Shown: positions 16,712-24,368 of the stretch, piece after piece
Layout of the letters: each line of letters opens with the position of its first letter
How positions within the stretch are numbered: position 1 is the first letter of the stretch
NCBI GenBank assembly: GCA_934636435.1
Contig: CAKUAQ010000011.1
Location: forward strand, 1 to 51,754
DNA: 51,754 bases
Source of the DNA: an uncultured Eubacteriales bacterium
GTDB taxonomy: Bacteria > Bacillota > Clostridia > Oscillospirales > Acutalibacteraceae
Direction of reading: 5' to 3'
Translations under genes and position numbers: made by a program
The notes under the pieces: generated by a model
What the model saw: only the letters and a program-made list of their open reading frames with translations
Databases searched by the model: none
Told to the model about the DNA's origin: nothing

Positions 16712-16949
16712 AGTCTTACCTCTTTTCTCATAGACACAGCCATCGGGATACGGCCGTTCCGAAAACGAATCCTCTCCCGTTCGGTTAATTTATCAATTCA
16801 AGGTCATCGCCCACAATACGGCAACCTTGTTGCGTTCCGCGGATCTCATCGCGGAAAACCGTCTCGTTCAAATCAGAAACTCACGGCAAACCGCGCCAGT
16901 GATGAATCGCCCGACCTAAAAACACTTTCAAAAACAACACATACGCCGT
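16712..16949 (-). other. thrC upstream leader, possible T-box-like element
   Basis: 238 bp without a gene between the dipeptidase stop and thrC. On the minus strand there is a CCGCG/CGCGG hairpin, then AACAAGG followed by a CAAGGT/ACCTTG pairing at 16829-16799, laid out like a T-box antiterminator. The UGGNACCGCG core is not conserved and no T-tract follows, so the call is weak. Confidence 0.25.
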
Positions 16950-17909
16950 TCATCCGGAAGGCGGTTGTATCCCGGTTGTTTTATCCGAGGTTTCTGCTTG
17001 CCGGGTGGTAAAGAATCGCCGGGCATTCTCAAAGAATAACCCGTCCAGCAGCGGCCGGTCGAACCCCATCCCCCGCAGACGCTCATATAGTTGTGGCAAC
17101 CCGGACACGCCGCCGACAGAAGGTCGGGGCATCCCGTCAAAATCACTGCCGAGGCAAACCGTCCCCTCGCCGCCCAGCTCCAGAAAATGCCGCCAGTGCG
17201 CCGCGAAAGCCGCCGTCAGGTCCTCTCCCTCTCCACAGCCGAGATGAGGGGCGTACAGATTCAGCCCTACCAGACCGCCGGTCCGGACGATCGCCCGGAA
17301 CTGATCATCGGTGAGATTCCTCCGGTGTGGGCAGACCGCGGCGGCATCGGAATGGGTAGCCAGAACCGGCTGATCGGTCTGCTCCAGCAGTTCCCAGAAG
17401 CCGCGCTCATTGAGATGGGATACGTCCGGCAGAATCCGCCGCGTATCCATGCGCCGCAGCGCCGCCCGTCCCCGGTCGGTCAGTCCCCGATCCGCTTCCC
17501 CCATGCAGCCGGACGCCCAGTCGTTGTCCCCGTTCCACGTCAAAGACAGAACCTGCACACCGTGATCCGCCAGCCGGTCAACCGCATCGGGCGTATCCGC
17601 CAGCATTCCGCCGTTTTCCACCGACAGGATCGCCTCGCAGATCGCCGCCGCCTCGACCGGAAGCCCGTGCCGCAGCACGGAAAACTCCGTCGGGCTCTCC
17701 CGCTCCCAGCGTTCCGCCGTATCCAGCAGGCCAAAACAGACGGCCGCCGGATCGGCGGCGTCCTCCGGGATGAATGCCGCAAAGGTCTGGACCCAACGCT
17801 CCAGCCCGTCTCCCTCCGCCAAACTGACACAGCCGGAATTCCGGCCGATGCCCTCGCCGGCATAATACCCCAGTCCCAGGGTGTCGCAATGTAGATCAAA
17901 AAGCCGCAT
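16950..17909 (-). CDS. Membrane-dipeptidase-type (M19) dipeptidase
   Basis: 319-residue zinc dipeptidase of family M19 (renal dipeptidase-like), which hydrolyses dipeptides, including some with D-residues at the C-terminus. Metal-binding motifs are present: LFDLHCDTLG (His7, Asp9), a glutamate in SVENGG, THSDAAAVCPHRRNL (second His) and CLGSDFDGMPRP near 245. No signal peptide, so probably cytoplasmic. ATG 17909 begins at MRLFDLHCDT; a longer frame exists upstream but would overlap yraN further. The chosen start still overlaps the yraN end by 14 bp, implying translational coupling. Confidence 0.9.
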   Translation of the reverse strand: MRLFDLHCDTLGLGYYAGEGIGRNSGCVSLAEGDGLERWVQTFAAFIPEDAADPAAVCFGLLDTAERWERESPTEFSVLRHGLPVEAAAICEAILSVENGGMLADTPDAVDRLADHGVQVLSLTWNGDNDWASGCMGEADRGLTDRGRAALRRMDTRRILPDVSHLNERGFWELLEQTDQPVLATHSDAAAVCPHRRNLTDDQFRAIVRTGGLVGLNLYAPHLGCGEGEDLTAAFAAHWRHFLELGGEGTVCLGSDFDGMPRPSVGGVSGLPQLYERLRGMGFDRPLLDGLFFENARRFFTTRQAETSDKTTGIQPPSG

Positions 17910-18282
17910 CCAAGTTCCCCGCCTCGAAAGCACCGGAAATGTGCCGGATGTGCAGCGCCCGCAGAGGATCCTGCGGATCGGTGACCACCTCCATCACATC
18001 AAACCGGGGCTGTCCTTCCACGGACTCATTCATCAGATACAACGCTGCCGTGCGGATAAGCCGCTTCTGCTTGGCAGCTGTGACAGCCTCCTTCGGCGCA
18101 TACATCCCATCCGAACGGCGGGTCTTCACCTCCACAAAGGCAATATACGGCCCATCCTGCGCAATTATGTCCACCTCGCCCAGACGACAGCGATAATTGG
18201 AGGCTAGGATCCGATAGCCGTGATCCCGCAGATACCGGGCCGCCAGCACCTCTCCGGCGGCTCCCTTGGACGGCGCCGCCAT
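17896..18282 (-). CDS. yraN: YraN family (UPF0102) nuclease-fold protein
   Basis: 128-residue protein of the UPF0102 family, which has a PD-(D/E)XK-like nuclease fold. Visible signature: GAAGEVLAARYLRDHGYRIL, CRLGEVDIIAQDG and FVEVKTRR, giving the Glu-Asp-Glu-Lys pattern of the fold. Cellular role not settled. ATG 18282 overlaps the rnhB stop by one base, and its end overlaps the dipeptidase start. The rbgA-rnhB-yraN order is conserved in Firmicutes. Confidence 0.9.
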   Translation of the reverse strand: MAAPSKGAAGEVLAARYLRDHGYRILASNYRCRLGEVDIIAQDGPYIAFVEVKTRRSDGMYAPKEAVTAAKQKRLIRTAALYLMNESVEGQPRFDVMEVVTDPQDPLRALHIRHISGAFEAGNLDAAF

Positions 18283-18890
18283 CAGCGACTCTCCCCCAGT
18301 ATCTTTGTCAGGAAACTGCGGCGATGAATGGGACAGGGGCCCAACTCCCGCAGAGCGGCGGTATGGGCGGCCGTGCCGTAGCCCTTATGCACCGCAAAGC
18401 CATAGCCGGGGTACAGGGCGTCCATCTCCCGCATGACCCGATCCCGGGAGACCTTTGCCAGAATGGATGCCGCGCCGATGGACGCTGACAAGGCATCTCC
18501 CTTGACGACGTACTCTCCGGGAACCGGCAGCTGCGGCGGCAGCCGGTTGCCGTCAATAAGAGCATACCGCACCCGGTCGCCCAGCCCGGCGACCGCCCGG
18601 CACATGGCCAGATACGTCGCCTGCAGAATATTGTATTCTTCGATTTCTTCCACGGTGGCGGACGCCACGCTGAAAGCGACCGCCTCGGCGCAAATGGTGT
18701 CGAACAGCGCTTCCCGTTTCTTCTCGCTGAGTTTCTTGGAATCGTTGATCCCGGCAATGGAGCGGTCCGGATCCAGAATCACCGCCGCCGCATATACCGG
18801 ACCGGCCAACGGCCCCCGTCCGGCCTCATCCACTCCGCAGAATGCCGGATGGCTCGCCCGCACCGCGGCATCAAATTCCTCATTCGTCAT
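18282..18890 (-). CDS. rnhB: Ribonuclease HII
   Basis: Removes RNA from RNA-DNA hybrids and initiates excision of misincorporated ribonucleotides. 202 residues with the catalytic GVDEAGRGPLAG (Asp21, Glu22), the third Asp in YALIDGNRLP and the conserved ASILAKVSRDR...YPGYGF block. ATG 18890 lies inside the 3' end of rbgA (11-bp overlap), and its stop shares a base with the yraN start, so the three genes are translationally coupled. Confidence 0.96.
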   Translation of the reverse strand: MTNEEFDAAVRASHPAFCGVDEAGRGPLAGPVYAAAVILDPDRSIAGINDSKKLSEKKREALFDTICAEAVAFSVASATVEEIEEYNILQATYLAMCRAVAGLGDRVRYALIDGNRLPPQLPVPGEYVVKGDALSASIGAASILAKVSRDRVMREMDALYPGYGFAVHKGYGTAAHTAALRELGPCPIHRRSFLTKILGESR

Positions 18891-19836
18891 GAGTCACACC
18901 TCCCGGCGGTTCCTCTAAGGTCATGCGCCCGATCTTGCCGCCCCGATATTCGTCCAGCAGCATGATGGCCGCCCGCTCGGTATTCACCTCGCCGCCGGAC
19001 ACCAGCATCCCCCGTTTCCGAGCGATACACTGCAACAGCTCGTAGGCATCCTCCGGCAGCGCTCCCTCCAGCTTATACCGCTCGGTCAGCTGTGTCGGGT
19101 AGTGCTGCGCCAGAATTTTCAGCAGCTCGCAGGCCATCTCCTCCAGATCCAGTACCTGATCCCGGATGGCCCCGGTGAAGGCTAAATGCAGCGCCGCCGT
19201 ATGGTCCTCGAACTTCGGCCACAGCACACCGGGCGTATCCAGCAGCTGCGCCCCCTCCACCACGAACCATTGATTGGTGCGGGTCACGCCGGGACGGTCC
19301 TCTACCTTCGCCTTGCCGCCTTTATTGAGTCGGTTAATAAAGGAGCTTTTCCCCACATTAGGTATCCCCACGATCATCGCCCGGATGGCACGGTGCATTC
19401 CCTTTTCTTCCCAGCGGGCCACACTGTCCCGCAGCAGCTCCCGCAGAGCGGGCATGAACGCCTGCATCCCCTTACCGCTCTTACAGTCCACCGGTACCGC
19501 GGGAATTCCGCGCGCCTTATAGTATGCCACCCATCGGGCGGTGGCGGCGCTATCCGCCAAATCCGCTTTGTTGAAGATCAGCAGCCGGGGCTTGCGTCCT
19601 ACCCAGCGATCCAGCTCCGGGTTGCGGCTGCTGTCCGGGATGCGGGCATCCACGATCTCCACCACCGCATCCACCAGCCTTAGGCTCTCCTGTATCTTAC
19701 GCCGGGTGCGCGCCATATGCCCCGGGAACCATTGGATACTCTCGGCCGCAGAGCGGTTTTCCGCCTGCGGACGGGGCGCTTTCCGCTGCCGGTTATTGGA
19801 GCCGCCCGGCTTTCCCTTTTTTCGATTGCCTGCCAT
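18880..19836 (-). CDS. rbgA: Ribosome biogenesis GTPase RbgA/YlqF
   Basis: Circularly permuted GTPase for late assembly of the 50S subunit. 318 residues; the motif order is G4 (FNKADLAD), G5 (DCKSGKG), G1 (GIPNVGKS), G2 (PGVTRTNQ), G3 (DTPGVLWP), diagnostic of permutation. The conserved IQWFPGHMARTRRKI opens the domain after a basic, glycine- and asparagine-rich N-terminal tail. ATG 19836 is chosen for its GGGAGAT site. It begins one base after the stop of the upstream signal peptidase. Confidence 0.96.
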   Translation of the reverse strand: MAGNRKKGKPGGSNNRQRKAPRPQAENRSAAESIQWFPGHMARTRRKIQESLRLVDAVVEIVDARIPDSSRNPELDRWVGRKPRLLIFNKADLADSAATARWVAYYKARGIPAVPVDCKSGKGMQAFMPALRELLRDSVARWEEKGMHRAIRAMIVGIPNVGKSSFINRLNKGGKAKVEDRPGVTRTNQWFVVEGAQLLDTPGVLWPKFEDHTAALHLAFTGAIRDQVLDLEEMACELLKILAQHYPTQLTERYKLEGALPEDAYELLQCIARKRGMLVSGGEVNTERAAIMLLDEYRGGKIGRMTLEEPPGGVTHDE

Positions 19837-19837
19837 A

Positions 19838-20401
19838 TCAATCTCCCTCATATCCGATCTGCCGCACCCAGCCGGCGGAATCCCCCGGCCACAGGCGCAG
19901 CACCACCACGCCGGCCACATCGTCGACGGAAAAAGCGCCCAGCATCCGGCAATCCTTGGATTCCGGCCGGTTATCGCCCATGGCAAAGATGCAGCCCTCC
20001 GGCACGGTATAGGGCGACGCACAGTCAAAAGAGGGGGTGAATCCGCCCCGCACATACGGCTCGTCCAGCGCCACACCGTTGCGGGTCACAACGCCGGTCT
20101 CATCGTCAAATTCCAGCACATCCCCCGCCAGCCCGATCACCCGCTTAATCAGCGGCTGTTCGCCGACGCGGTTGATCACCACCACATCACCCCGCCGAAC
20201 GGCATAAAACCGACTGACCATGATCAGCCGATCTCCATTCTGAAAAGTATCGGTCATGGATACGCCGTCCACGCTCATCACCCGAAACAGGAACATGAAC
20301 ACCAAAGCTACCGCCACCAGCGCCGATACCAGCGCCGACATCCATTCATAGCCGCTCACCAGCCATTTGGGCTGCTGTGCCGCCGCATCTTTCTGTTCCA
20401 T
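19838..20401 (-). CDS. Signal peptidase I (second of tandem pair)
   Basis: Membrane-anchored type I signal peptidase that releases exported proteins from their signal peptides. 187 residues: one N-terminal transmembrane helix (MSALVSALVAVALVFMFLF), catalytic Ser in VDGVSMTDTFQNGDRL and catalytic Lys in LIKRVIGLAGD, then box E GCIFAMGDNRPESKDCR. The expected P after S-M is replaced (SMTDT against SMxPT), so the substrate pocket may differ. ATG 20401 has a GGGAGTGA site; an upstream in-frame ATG exists. It follows its paralogue after 17 bp. Confidence 0.93.
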   Translation of the reverse strand: MEQKDAAAQQPKWLVSGYEWMSALVSALVAVALVFMFLFRVMSVDGVSMTDTFQNGDRLIMVSRFYAVRRGDVVVINRVGEQPLIKRVIGLAGDVLEFDDETGVVTRNGVALDEPYVRGGFTPSFDCASPYTVPEGCIFAMGDNRPESKDCRMLGAFSVDDVAGVVVLRLWPGDSAGWVRQIGYEGD

Positions 20402-20418
20402 ACGCTCACTCCCACCGA

Positions 20419-21033
20419 TCACCGACCGTCGGTGATCCGGCCAAACTGACTCAGCGGCCAGACACGCAGCTTTGCTACGCCGACCACATCTTTCACCGAA
20501 ACCAGACCTACCTCCACCGAACGGCTGTCCAGCGAAATCGCCCGGTTATCACCCATGACAAAAATATATCCCTCCGGGATCGTCACCGGGCCGGAGAAAT
20601 CCCGCAACACCGTACTGCCGGTGATATATGGCTCGTCCAGCACCCGGCCGTTGACGGTCACGGTATAGTCCGGCAATATATTGATGGTGTCGCCCGCCAC
20701 TGCGATCACTCGCTTGATCAGCGGCTCCTTGACATAGCGATCCACCACCACCACATCTCCCGCCACGCAGCCGCCGCTCGCCGACAGCAGGATCAAACGG
20801 TCGCCGTCATTCAGCGACGGCACCATGGATTCGCCATCCACTCCGACAATGCGGAACCAAAAGGTAAAAATCAGCACCAGCACCGTCAATGCAGAGATCA
20901 TTGCGCTGATCCAATCGTATGCAGGCGCCACTGTCCGCCGCCACCGTTTTTCGCGGCTTTCGGCCTCTCCGGTCAGCCGGCGCACAAGGCGACCTTCCGA
21001 CTGCTCCTGTGCCGAATACTCCACACGCTCCAT
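20419..21033 (-). CDS. lepB: Signal peptidase I (first of tandem pair)
   Basis: 204-residue type I signal peptidase with a longer cytoplasmic N-terminus, one transmembrane helix (MISALTVLVLIFTFWFRI), catalytic Ser in VDGESMVPSLNDGDRL, catalytic Lys in LIKRVIAVAGD, and box E GYIFVMGDNRAISLDSR. ATG 21033 has AGAGGAC upstream; the far longer open frame reading back to 21597 is out-of-frame debris of the neighbouring pseudogene. It is the canonical member of the pair and starts a transcript that continues through its paralogue to yraN. Confidence 0.93.
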   Translation of the reverse strand: MERVEYSAQEQSEGRLVRRLTGEAESREKRWRRTVAPAYDWISAMISALTVLVLIFTFWFRIVGVDGESMVPSLNDGDRLILLSASGGCVAGDVVVVDRYVKEPLIKRVIAVAGDTINILPDYTVTVNGRVLDEPYITGSTVLRDFSGPVTIPEGYIFVMGDNRAISLDSRSVEVGLVSVKDVVGVAKLRVWPLSQFGRITDGR

Positions 21034-21072
21034 TGTGTCCTCTTTTCCGTACCTGTTCGGTATAGATACTCT

Positions 21073-21081
21073 TACGGGATA
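21073..21081 (-). promoter_or_regulatory. Extended -10 promoter for the lepB-rbgA-rnhB transcript
   Basis: Minus strand TGC-TATACT about 40 bp before the lepB start, with no clear -35. It separates this transcript from the decayed gene and rplS upstream. Confidence 0.45.
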
Positions 21082-21178
21082 GTATAGCACACCTCCGGCT
21101 AAAAGAAAAGAAAAATCTGCGAAAAAACGTATTTTCCGGGAAACGCATTTTCCGGCACATCGGTGCCCCGTGCCCGGT

Positions 21179-21583
21179 TTACCGGGCGTCGGTCTGCCGA
21201 TACCGCTCCTCGCCCCACCATGCGGGCAGCAACTCCGCCGGCGTGACCGTCTCCCGTTTTTCATAGTCCATGAGAATTTCCATGCAGCCGTTTTTCGGCG
21301 ACAGCTGCATGAAGAACTCGCGACAGGGTCCCGCAGAGCATCCCGAAAAGCAATCCTCCGCCGGACGACGGTCTGGCCGCTGTTGACCAGCATATTCAGC
21401 GCCGCCACACGCTCGGCACACAGATTCAGCACGCCGCTGCGGCTCTCCACACAGAAACCGTATAGATGTCGCCGTTCCCGCTTTCCAGCGCACACACCAC
21501 ATGACGGGCATGGATAAACGGCGTCATGTCCCCCGGGCGGTACAGCCCTTGGCCTTTTGATACAGCTGCTCCCAGATGTCCAT
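21179..21583 (-). pseudogene. Cytidine-deaminase-like gene, multiple frameshifts
   Basis: Three reading frames together make a cytidine-deaminase-type protein. From ATG 21583, MDIWEQLYQKAKG runs into a shift; the next frame gives YRPGDMTPFIHARHVVCALESGNGDIYT; then FCVESRSGVLNLCAERVAALNML with the zinc-site CAER; then PAEDCFSGCSAGPCREFFMQL with the second zinc-ligand pair PCREF; ending ELLPAWWGEERYRQTDAR at 21179. At least two or three indels, or sequencing errors, break it. Cytidine deaminases have C-A-E and PCxxC motifs; here the pattern is partly kept. Probably a dead gene between rplS and lepB. Confidence 0.7.
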
Positions 21584-21610
21584 ACACTCGCTCCCATTCT
21601 CCGGTTTCCC

Positions 21611-21644
21611 TGAAGAAAAGAAGAAAGGGACTGTAAACAGCCCC
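21611..21644 (-). terminator. Terminator of rplS
   Basis: Stem GGGGCTG/CAGTCCC (one G-T pair) around TTTA at 21644-21627, followed on the minus strand by TTTCTTCTTTTCTT. It lies 20 bp after the rplS stop. Confidence 0.8.
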
Positions 21645-21663
21645 TCTCTTCGCCAATGCATTC

Positions 21664-22008
21664 TTATTTGATGAGTTCCTTGACCTTCGAGGCCTTGCCC
21701 ACGCGGTCGCGCAGATAGTACAGCTTGCTGCGGCGCACCTTACCGTTGCGGATCACTTTCACAGCCGCCACATTGGGGCTATGCAGCGGGAACACACGCT
21801 CCACGCCCACACCGTAGGATACCCGGCGCACCGTAAAGGTCTCGGCAACGCCGCTGCCCTTCTTCGCGATGACCGTGCCCTCAAAGGCCTGGATACGCTC
21901 CCGGTCACCCTCGCGGATCTTTACGTCCACGCGCACCGTGTCACCCACGGAGAACGCAGGAACGGTCTCCTTGATGCTGCCCTCAGCAATCAACTTCAAT
22001 GCATCCAT
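21664..22008 (-). CDS. rplS: 50S ribosomal protein L19
   Basis: Ribosomal large-subunit protein at the 30S-50S interface. 114 residues, the standard length, with the family blocks VGDTVRVDVKIREGDRERIQAFEGTVIA, VRRVSYGVGVERVFPLHSPNV and KLYYLRDRVGKASKVKE. ATG 22008 has AGGAGG upstream. Monocistronic, judging by its own promoter and terminator. Its 140-nt leader folds into a hairpin and may be the site of autogenous control. Confidence 0.98.
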   Translation of the reverse strand: MDALKLIAEGSIKETVPAFSVGDTVRVDVKIREGDRERIQAFEGTVIAKKGSGVAETFTVRRVSYGVGVERVFPLHSPNVAAVKVIRNGKVRRSKLYYLRDRVGKASKVKELIK

Positions 22009-22107
22009 CTTGACTTTCCTCCTAAAATTTCAGACATTCTTGCCGCACCGCCACGGTCGGTAGAGGACTGCCCGCTTTAATGTCGTGCTTTCGCCTGGCA
22101 TTAACCC

Positions 22108-22131
22108 CCACAGGGCACAAAATCCCTGCGG
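22108..22131 (-). promoter_or_regulatory. rplS leader hairpin
   Basis: Stem CCGCAGGG/CCCTGTGG with an 8-nt loop near the 5' end of the rplS leader. It could be part of an L19-type autoregulatory leader; I cannot match the known consensus confidently. Confidence 0.4.
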
Positions 22132-22148
22132 TCAAAAACACATCCGGT

Positions 22149-22177
22149 ATTGTAGCACGTTCTTTAACAAAATGCAA
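22149..22177 (-). promoter_or_regulatory. Promoter of rplS
   Basis: Minus strand TTGCAT (22177-22172), exactly 17 bp, TACAAT (22154-22149), with TGC before the -10 (extended -10). It gives a leader of about 135 nt. Confidence 0.7.
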
Positions 22178-22333
22178 GTGTTTTTTGCAAAAAAAGTGAA
22201 AAACACCGCAAAAAGGTCGGGCAGCGCCGCTGTCGCCGTCTCGCGGTCGGGTCGATCGACCGCTGCATCCCCCTTTCGCCGGAGACATTCGCCGCCATGC
22301 AGACCGCACGGCTCCCCACAGTCTCCCGCATAA

Positions 22334-23611
22334 TTACAGCGTAAGGCAGCCTTCCTCCAGCATCGACTGGGCCGCCAGCAGCACGCCGATGCGACCACTG
22401 GCGTAGTTCAACCCGCCCTGCATATAGGCCGCATACGGCTCCCGCAGCGGCGCATCCGCCGACAGCTCGATGGACGAACCGTTGGTGAACGCGCCGGCCG
22501 CCATGATAACTTTGCTGACATAACCCGGCTGCTCAGACGGCTCCGGCACCACAAAGGAATCCACCGGCGCCCCCTTCTGCATCCCACGGCAAAAGGCGAT
22601 CAGCGACGGTTCATCCCGCAGCAGGATCGTCTGGATGATATCGCCCCGGTATTCCTCCGGACGGGGGCTGACCGTATAGCCCAGCGCCTGAAACAGCCCG
22701 GAGGCGAACACCGCCGTTTTCATGGCCTCACCGACCACGTGGGGCGCATGGAACAGCCCCATATACAGACTGCGGGTATGCCCCAGGGAAGCGCCGACCT
22801 CCCGCCCCAGTCCGGGCGTGGTCATACGATAGGCGCACTGCTCGATGCAGGCGGCCGTGCCGCACATATAGCCGCCGTTGGGCGCGATCCCGCCGCCGAG
22901 ATTCTTGATCAGCGACCCGGCGATCAGATCCACGCCGACTTGGGTAGGCTCCAGCTTTTCCGTAAACTCGCCGTAGCAGTTATCGGCAAAGATGGTCACA
23001 TCCGGCCGCACCTGCCGCACCGCCTCCACGATGCGGCGAATCCCGTCCACGGTCAGCGACGGGCGGGTGTTATACCCCCGGGAGCGCTGAATATGCACCA
23101 GCTTTATGGTGGGATCCTCCCGCAGCGCCGCCTGAATGCCGGGAAGATCCGGCGCTTTCTGCTCATTGAGCGGCACCTCCCGGTAAGCAACGCCGTATTC
23201 CGCCAGCGAACCGGCGCAGGGCACCTTTTGTCCGATCACCTGCTCCAACGTATCGTAGGGGGCGCCGGTAGCCGCCAGCAACGTATCACCGGGGCGCAGC
23301 ATGGCATACAGCGCAATGGCGATTGCATGAGTGCCGGAAACGATGCTGTGGCGGATCAGTGCATCCTCCGCCCCCATAATATCCGCCAGTATAGCGTCCA
23401 GCGCATCCCGGCCGCGATCGCCGTTGCCGTATCCGGTGGTGGGCACGAAATGGCTCTCGCTCACCCGATGGCGAATGAAAGCAGACAGCACTTTCTGCTG
23501 ATTGTATGTAGAAATCTCCTCAATACGGGCAAACGCATCCTTCGTTTGGGCATCCACCCTATCGGCCAGATCCGCCAACCGGGGATTCACCTGAAAAAAT
23601 GTGGTATCCAT
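22334..23611 (-). CDS. Methionine-gamma-lyase-family PLP protein (YnbB/aluminium-resistance type)
   Basis: Fold-type I PLP enzyme of the family annotated as methionine gamma-lyase or aluminium-resistance protein (B. subtilis YnbB). 425 residues. Visible features: STYNQQKVLSAFIRHRVSESHF and GYGNGDRGRDALD near the N-terminus, FADNCYGEFTE (PLP-interacting Asp) and the PLP lysine in AGSLIKNLGGGIAPNGGY. ATG 23611 is set by AGGAGAGAAATAT; a longer frame upstream is not used. The reaction is not established for most members. Last gene of the murD-M42-M42-GNAT transcript, 25 bp after the GNAT gene. Confidence 0.88.
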   Translation of the reverse strand: MDTTFFQVNPRLADLADRVDAQTKDAFARIEEISTYNQQKVLSAFIRHRVSESHFVPTTGYGNGDRGRDALDAILADIMGAEDALIRHSIVSGTHAIAIALYAMLRPGDTLLAATGAPYDTLEQVIGQKVPCAGSLAEYGVAYREVPLNEQKAPDLPGIQAALREDPTIKLVHIQRSRGYNTRPSLTVDGIRRIVEAVRQVRPDVTIFADNCYGEFTEKLEPTQVGVDLIAGSLIKNLGGGIAPNGGYMCGTAACIEQCAYRMTTPGLGREVGASLGHTRSLYMGLFHAPHVVGEAMKTAVFASGLFQALGYTVSPRPEEYRGDIIQTILLRDEPSLIAFCRGMQKGAPVDSFVVPEPSEQPGYVSKVIMAAGAFTNGSSIELSADAPLREPYAAYMQGGLNYASGRIGVLLAAQSMLEEGCLTL

Positions 23612-23636
23612 ATATTTCTCTCCTGAATTCAATACT

Positions 23637-24368
23637 TTATAATGTGTGTATCTCCGCCCAGCTCTCATCCGCAGGGACAAAACCAAGGCGGGCATACAGT
23701 CGTTCGGCAGCTCCGTCCTTCGGCGCGATCCACACCGTCCGCTTGTCCGACAGGCGGGACAGCAGGGCCGTCACACAACGGGAGGCCAGCCCTCTGCGCC
23801 GAAACACCGGCTCCGTAACCACCCCGCCGATCACTGCCGCCGACCGGGATTCCGCTACGGTCATGGCCATGCTCACCGGACGGTCGTCTGCGCAACACAC
23901 CGCCACATGGCACGCCCCGTGGCGCAGCCGGTGGGACACATCCACATACCAGCTGTCAAAGGGTGGCAGAGCGGAAAAACCGGTTTGCAGCAACGGGTAC
24001 AGCATCGGCAGCCGATAGGCCGGTTCTTCCGGGACGGCCGGCGGCCACACACCTGTAAAGCGCATGAGCCCGCCGTACGACACAGCGCCGTGCAGCACTG
24101 CCGCCAGCGCCCGCCCGGTCGCACCGTCCGTGCGCAGCAGACGCAGACCGGGCAGCAGACGCAAGAACGCCACCCATTCCTCCGACAGCGCTCCCGGGGC
24201 ATCCAGCACGGCGATCCCGTCCAAAAACGCCAGGGCCGCTCCCACGTCGTCCGCAAAGAATTGCACCAGATTCGACTCCCCATAGGCTTTGTGCGATCCA
24301 TGGATCCGCGCGGCACATTCCGTATCCCGCTCAGCGGGCAGATCGCAGCCTGCAATGGAACGGATCAT
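23637..24368 (-). CDS. GNAT-family N-acetyltransferase
   Basis: 243 residues with a C-terminal GNAT acetyl-CoA-binding domain: VAVCCADDRPVSMAMTVAE (beta4), VIGGVVTEPVFRRRGLASRCVTALL containing the R/Q-x-x-G-x-A pyrophosphate loop (RRRGLA), and APKDGAAERLYARLGFVPAD for the C-terminal helix. The N-terminal 130 residues form a less conserved domain. ATG 24368 overlaps the upstream M42 stop by four bases. Substrate not predictable. Confidence 0.85.
   Translation of the reverse strand: MIRSIAGCDLPAERDTECAARIHGSHKAYGESNLVQFFADDVGAALAFLDGIAVLDAPGALSEEWVAFLRLLPGLRLLRTDGATGRALAAVLHGAVSYGGLMRFTGVWPPAVPEEPAYRLPMLYPLLQTGFSALPPFDSWYVDVSHRLRHGACHVAVCCADDRPVSMAMTVAESRSAAVIGGVVTEPVFRRRGLASRCVTALLSRLSDKRTVWIAPKDGAAERLYARLGFVPADESWAEIHTL

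Noticed and set aside
20419..21597. Long signal peptidase frame starting at 21597
   Set aside because: The upstream part is the decayed cytidine-deaminase sequence in another frame; a ribosome-binding site supports ATG 21033.
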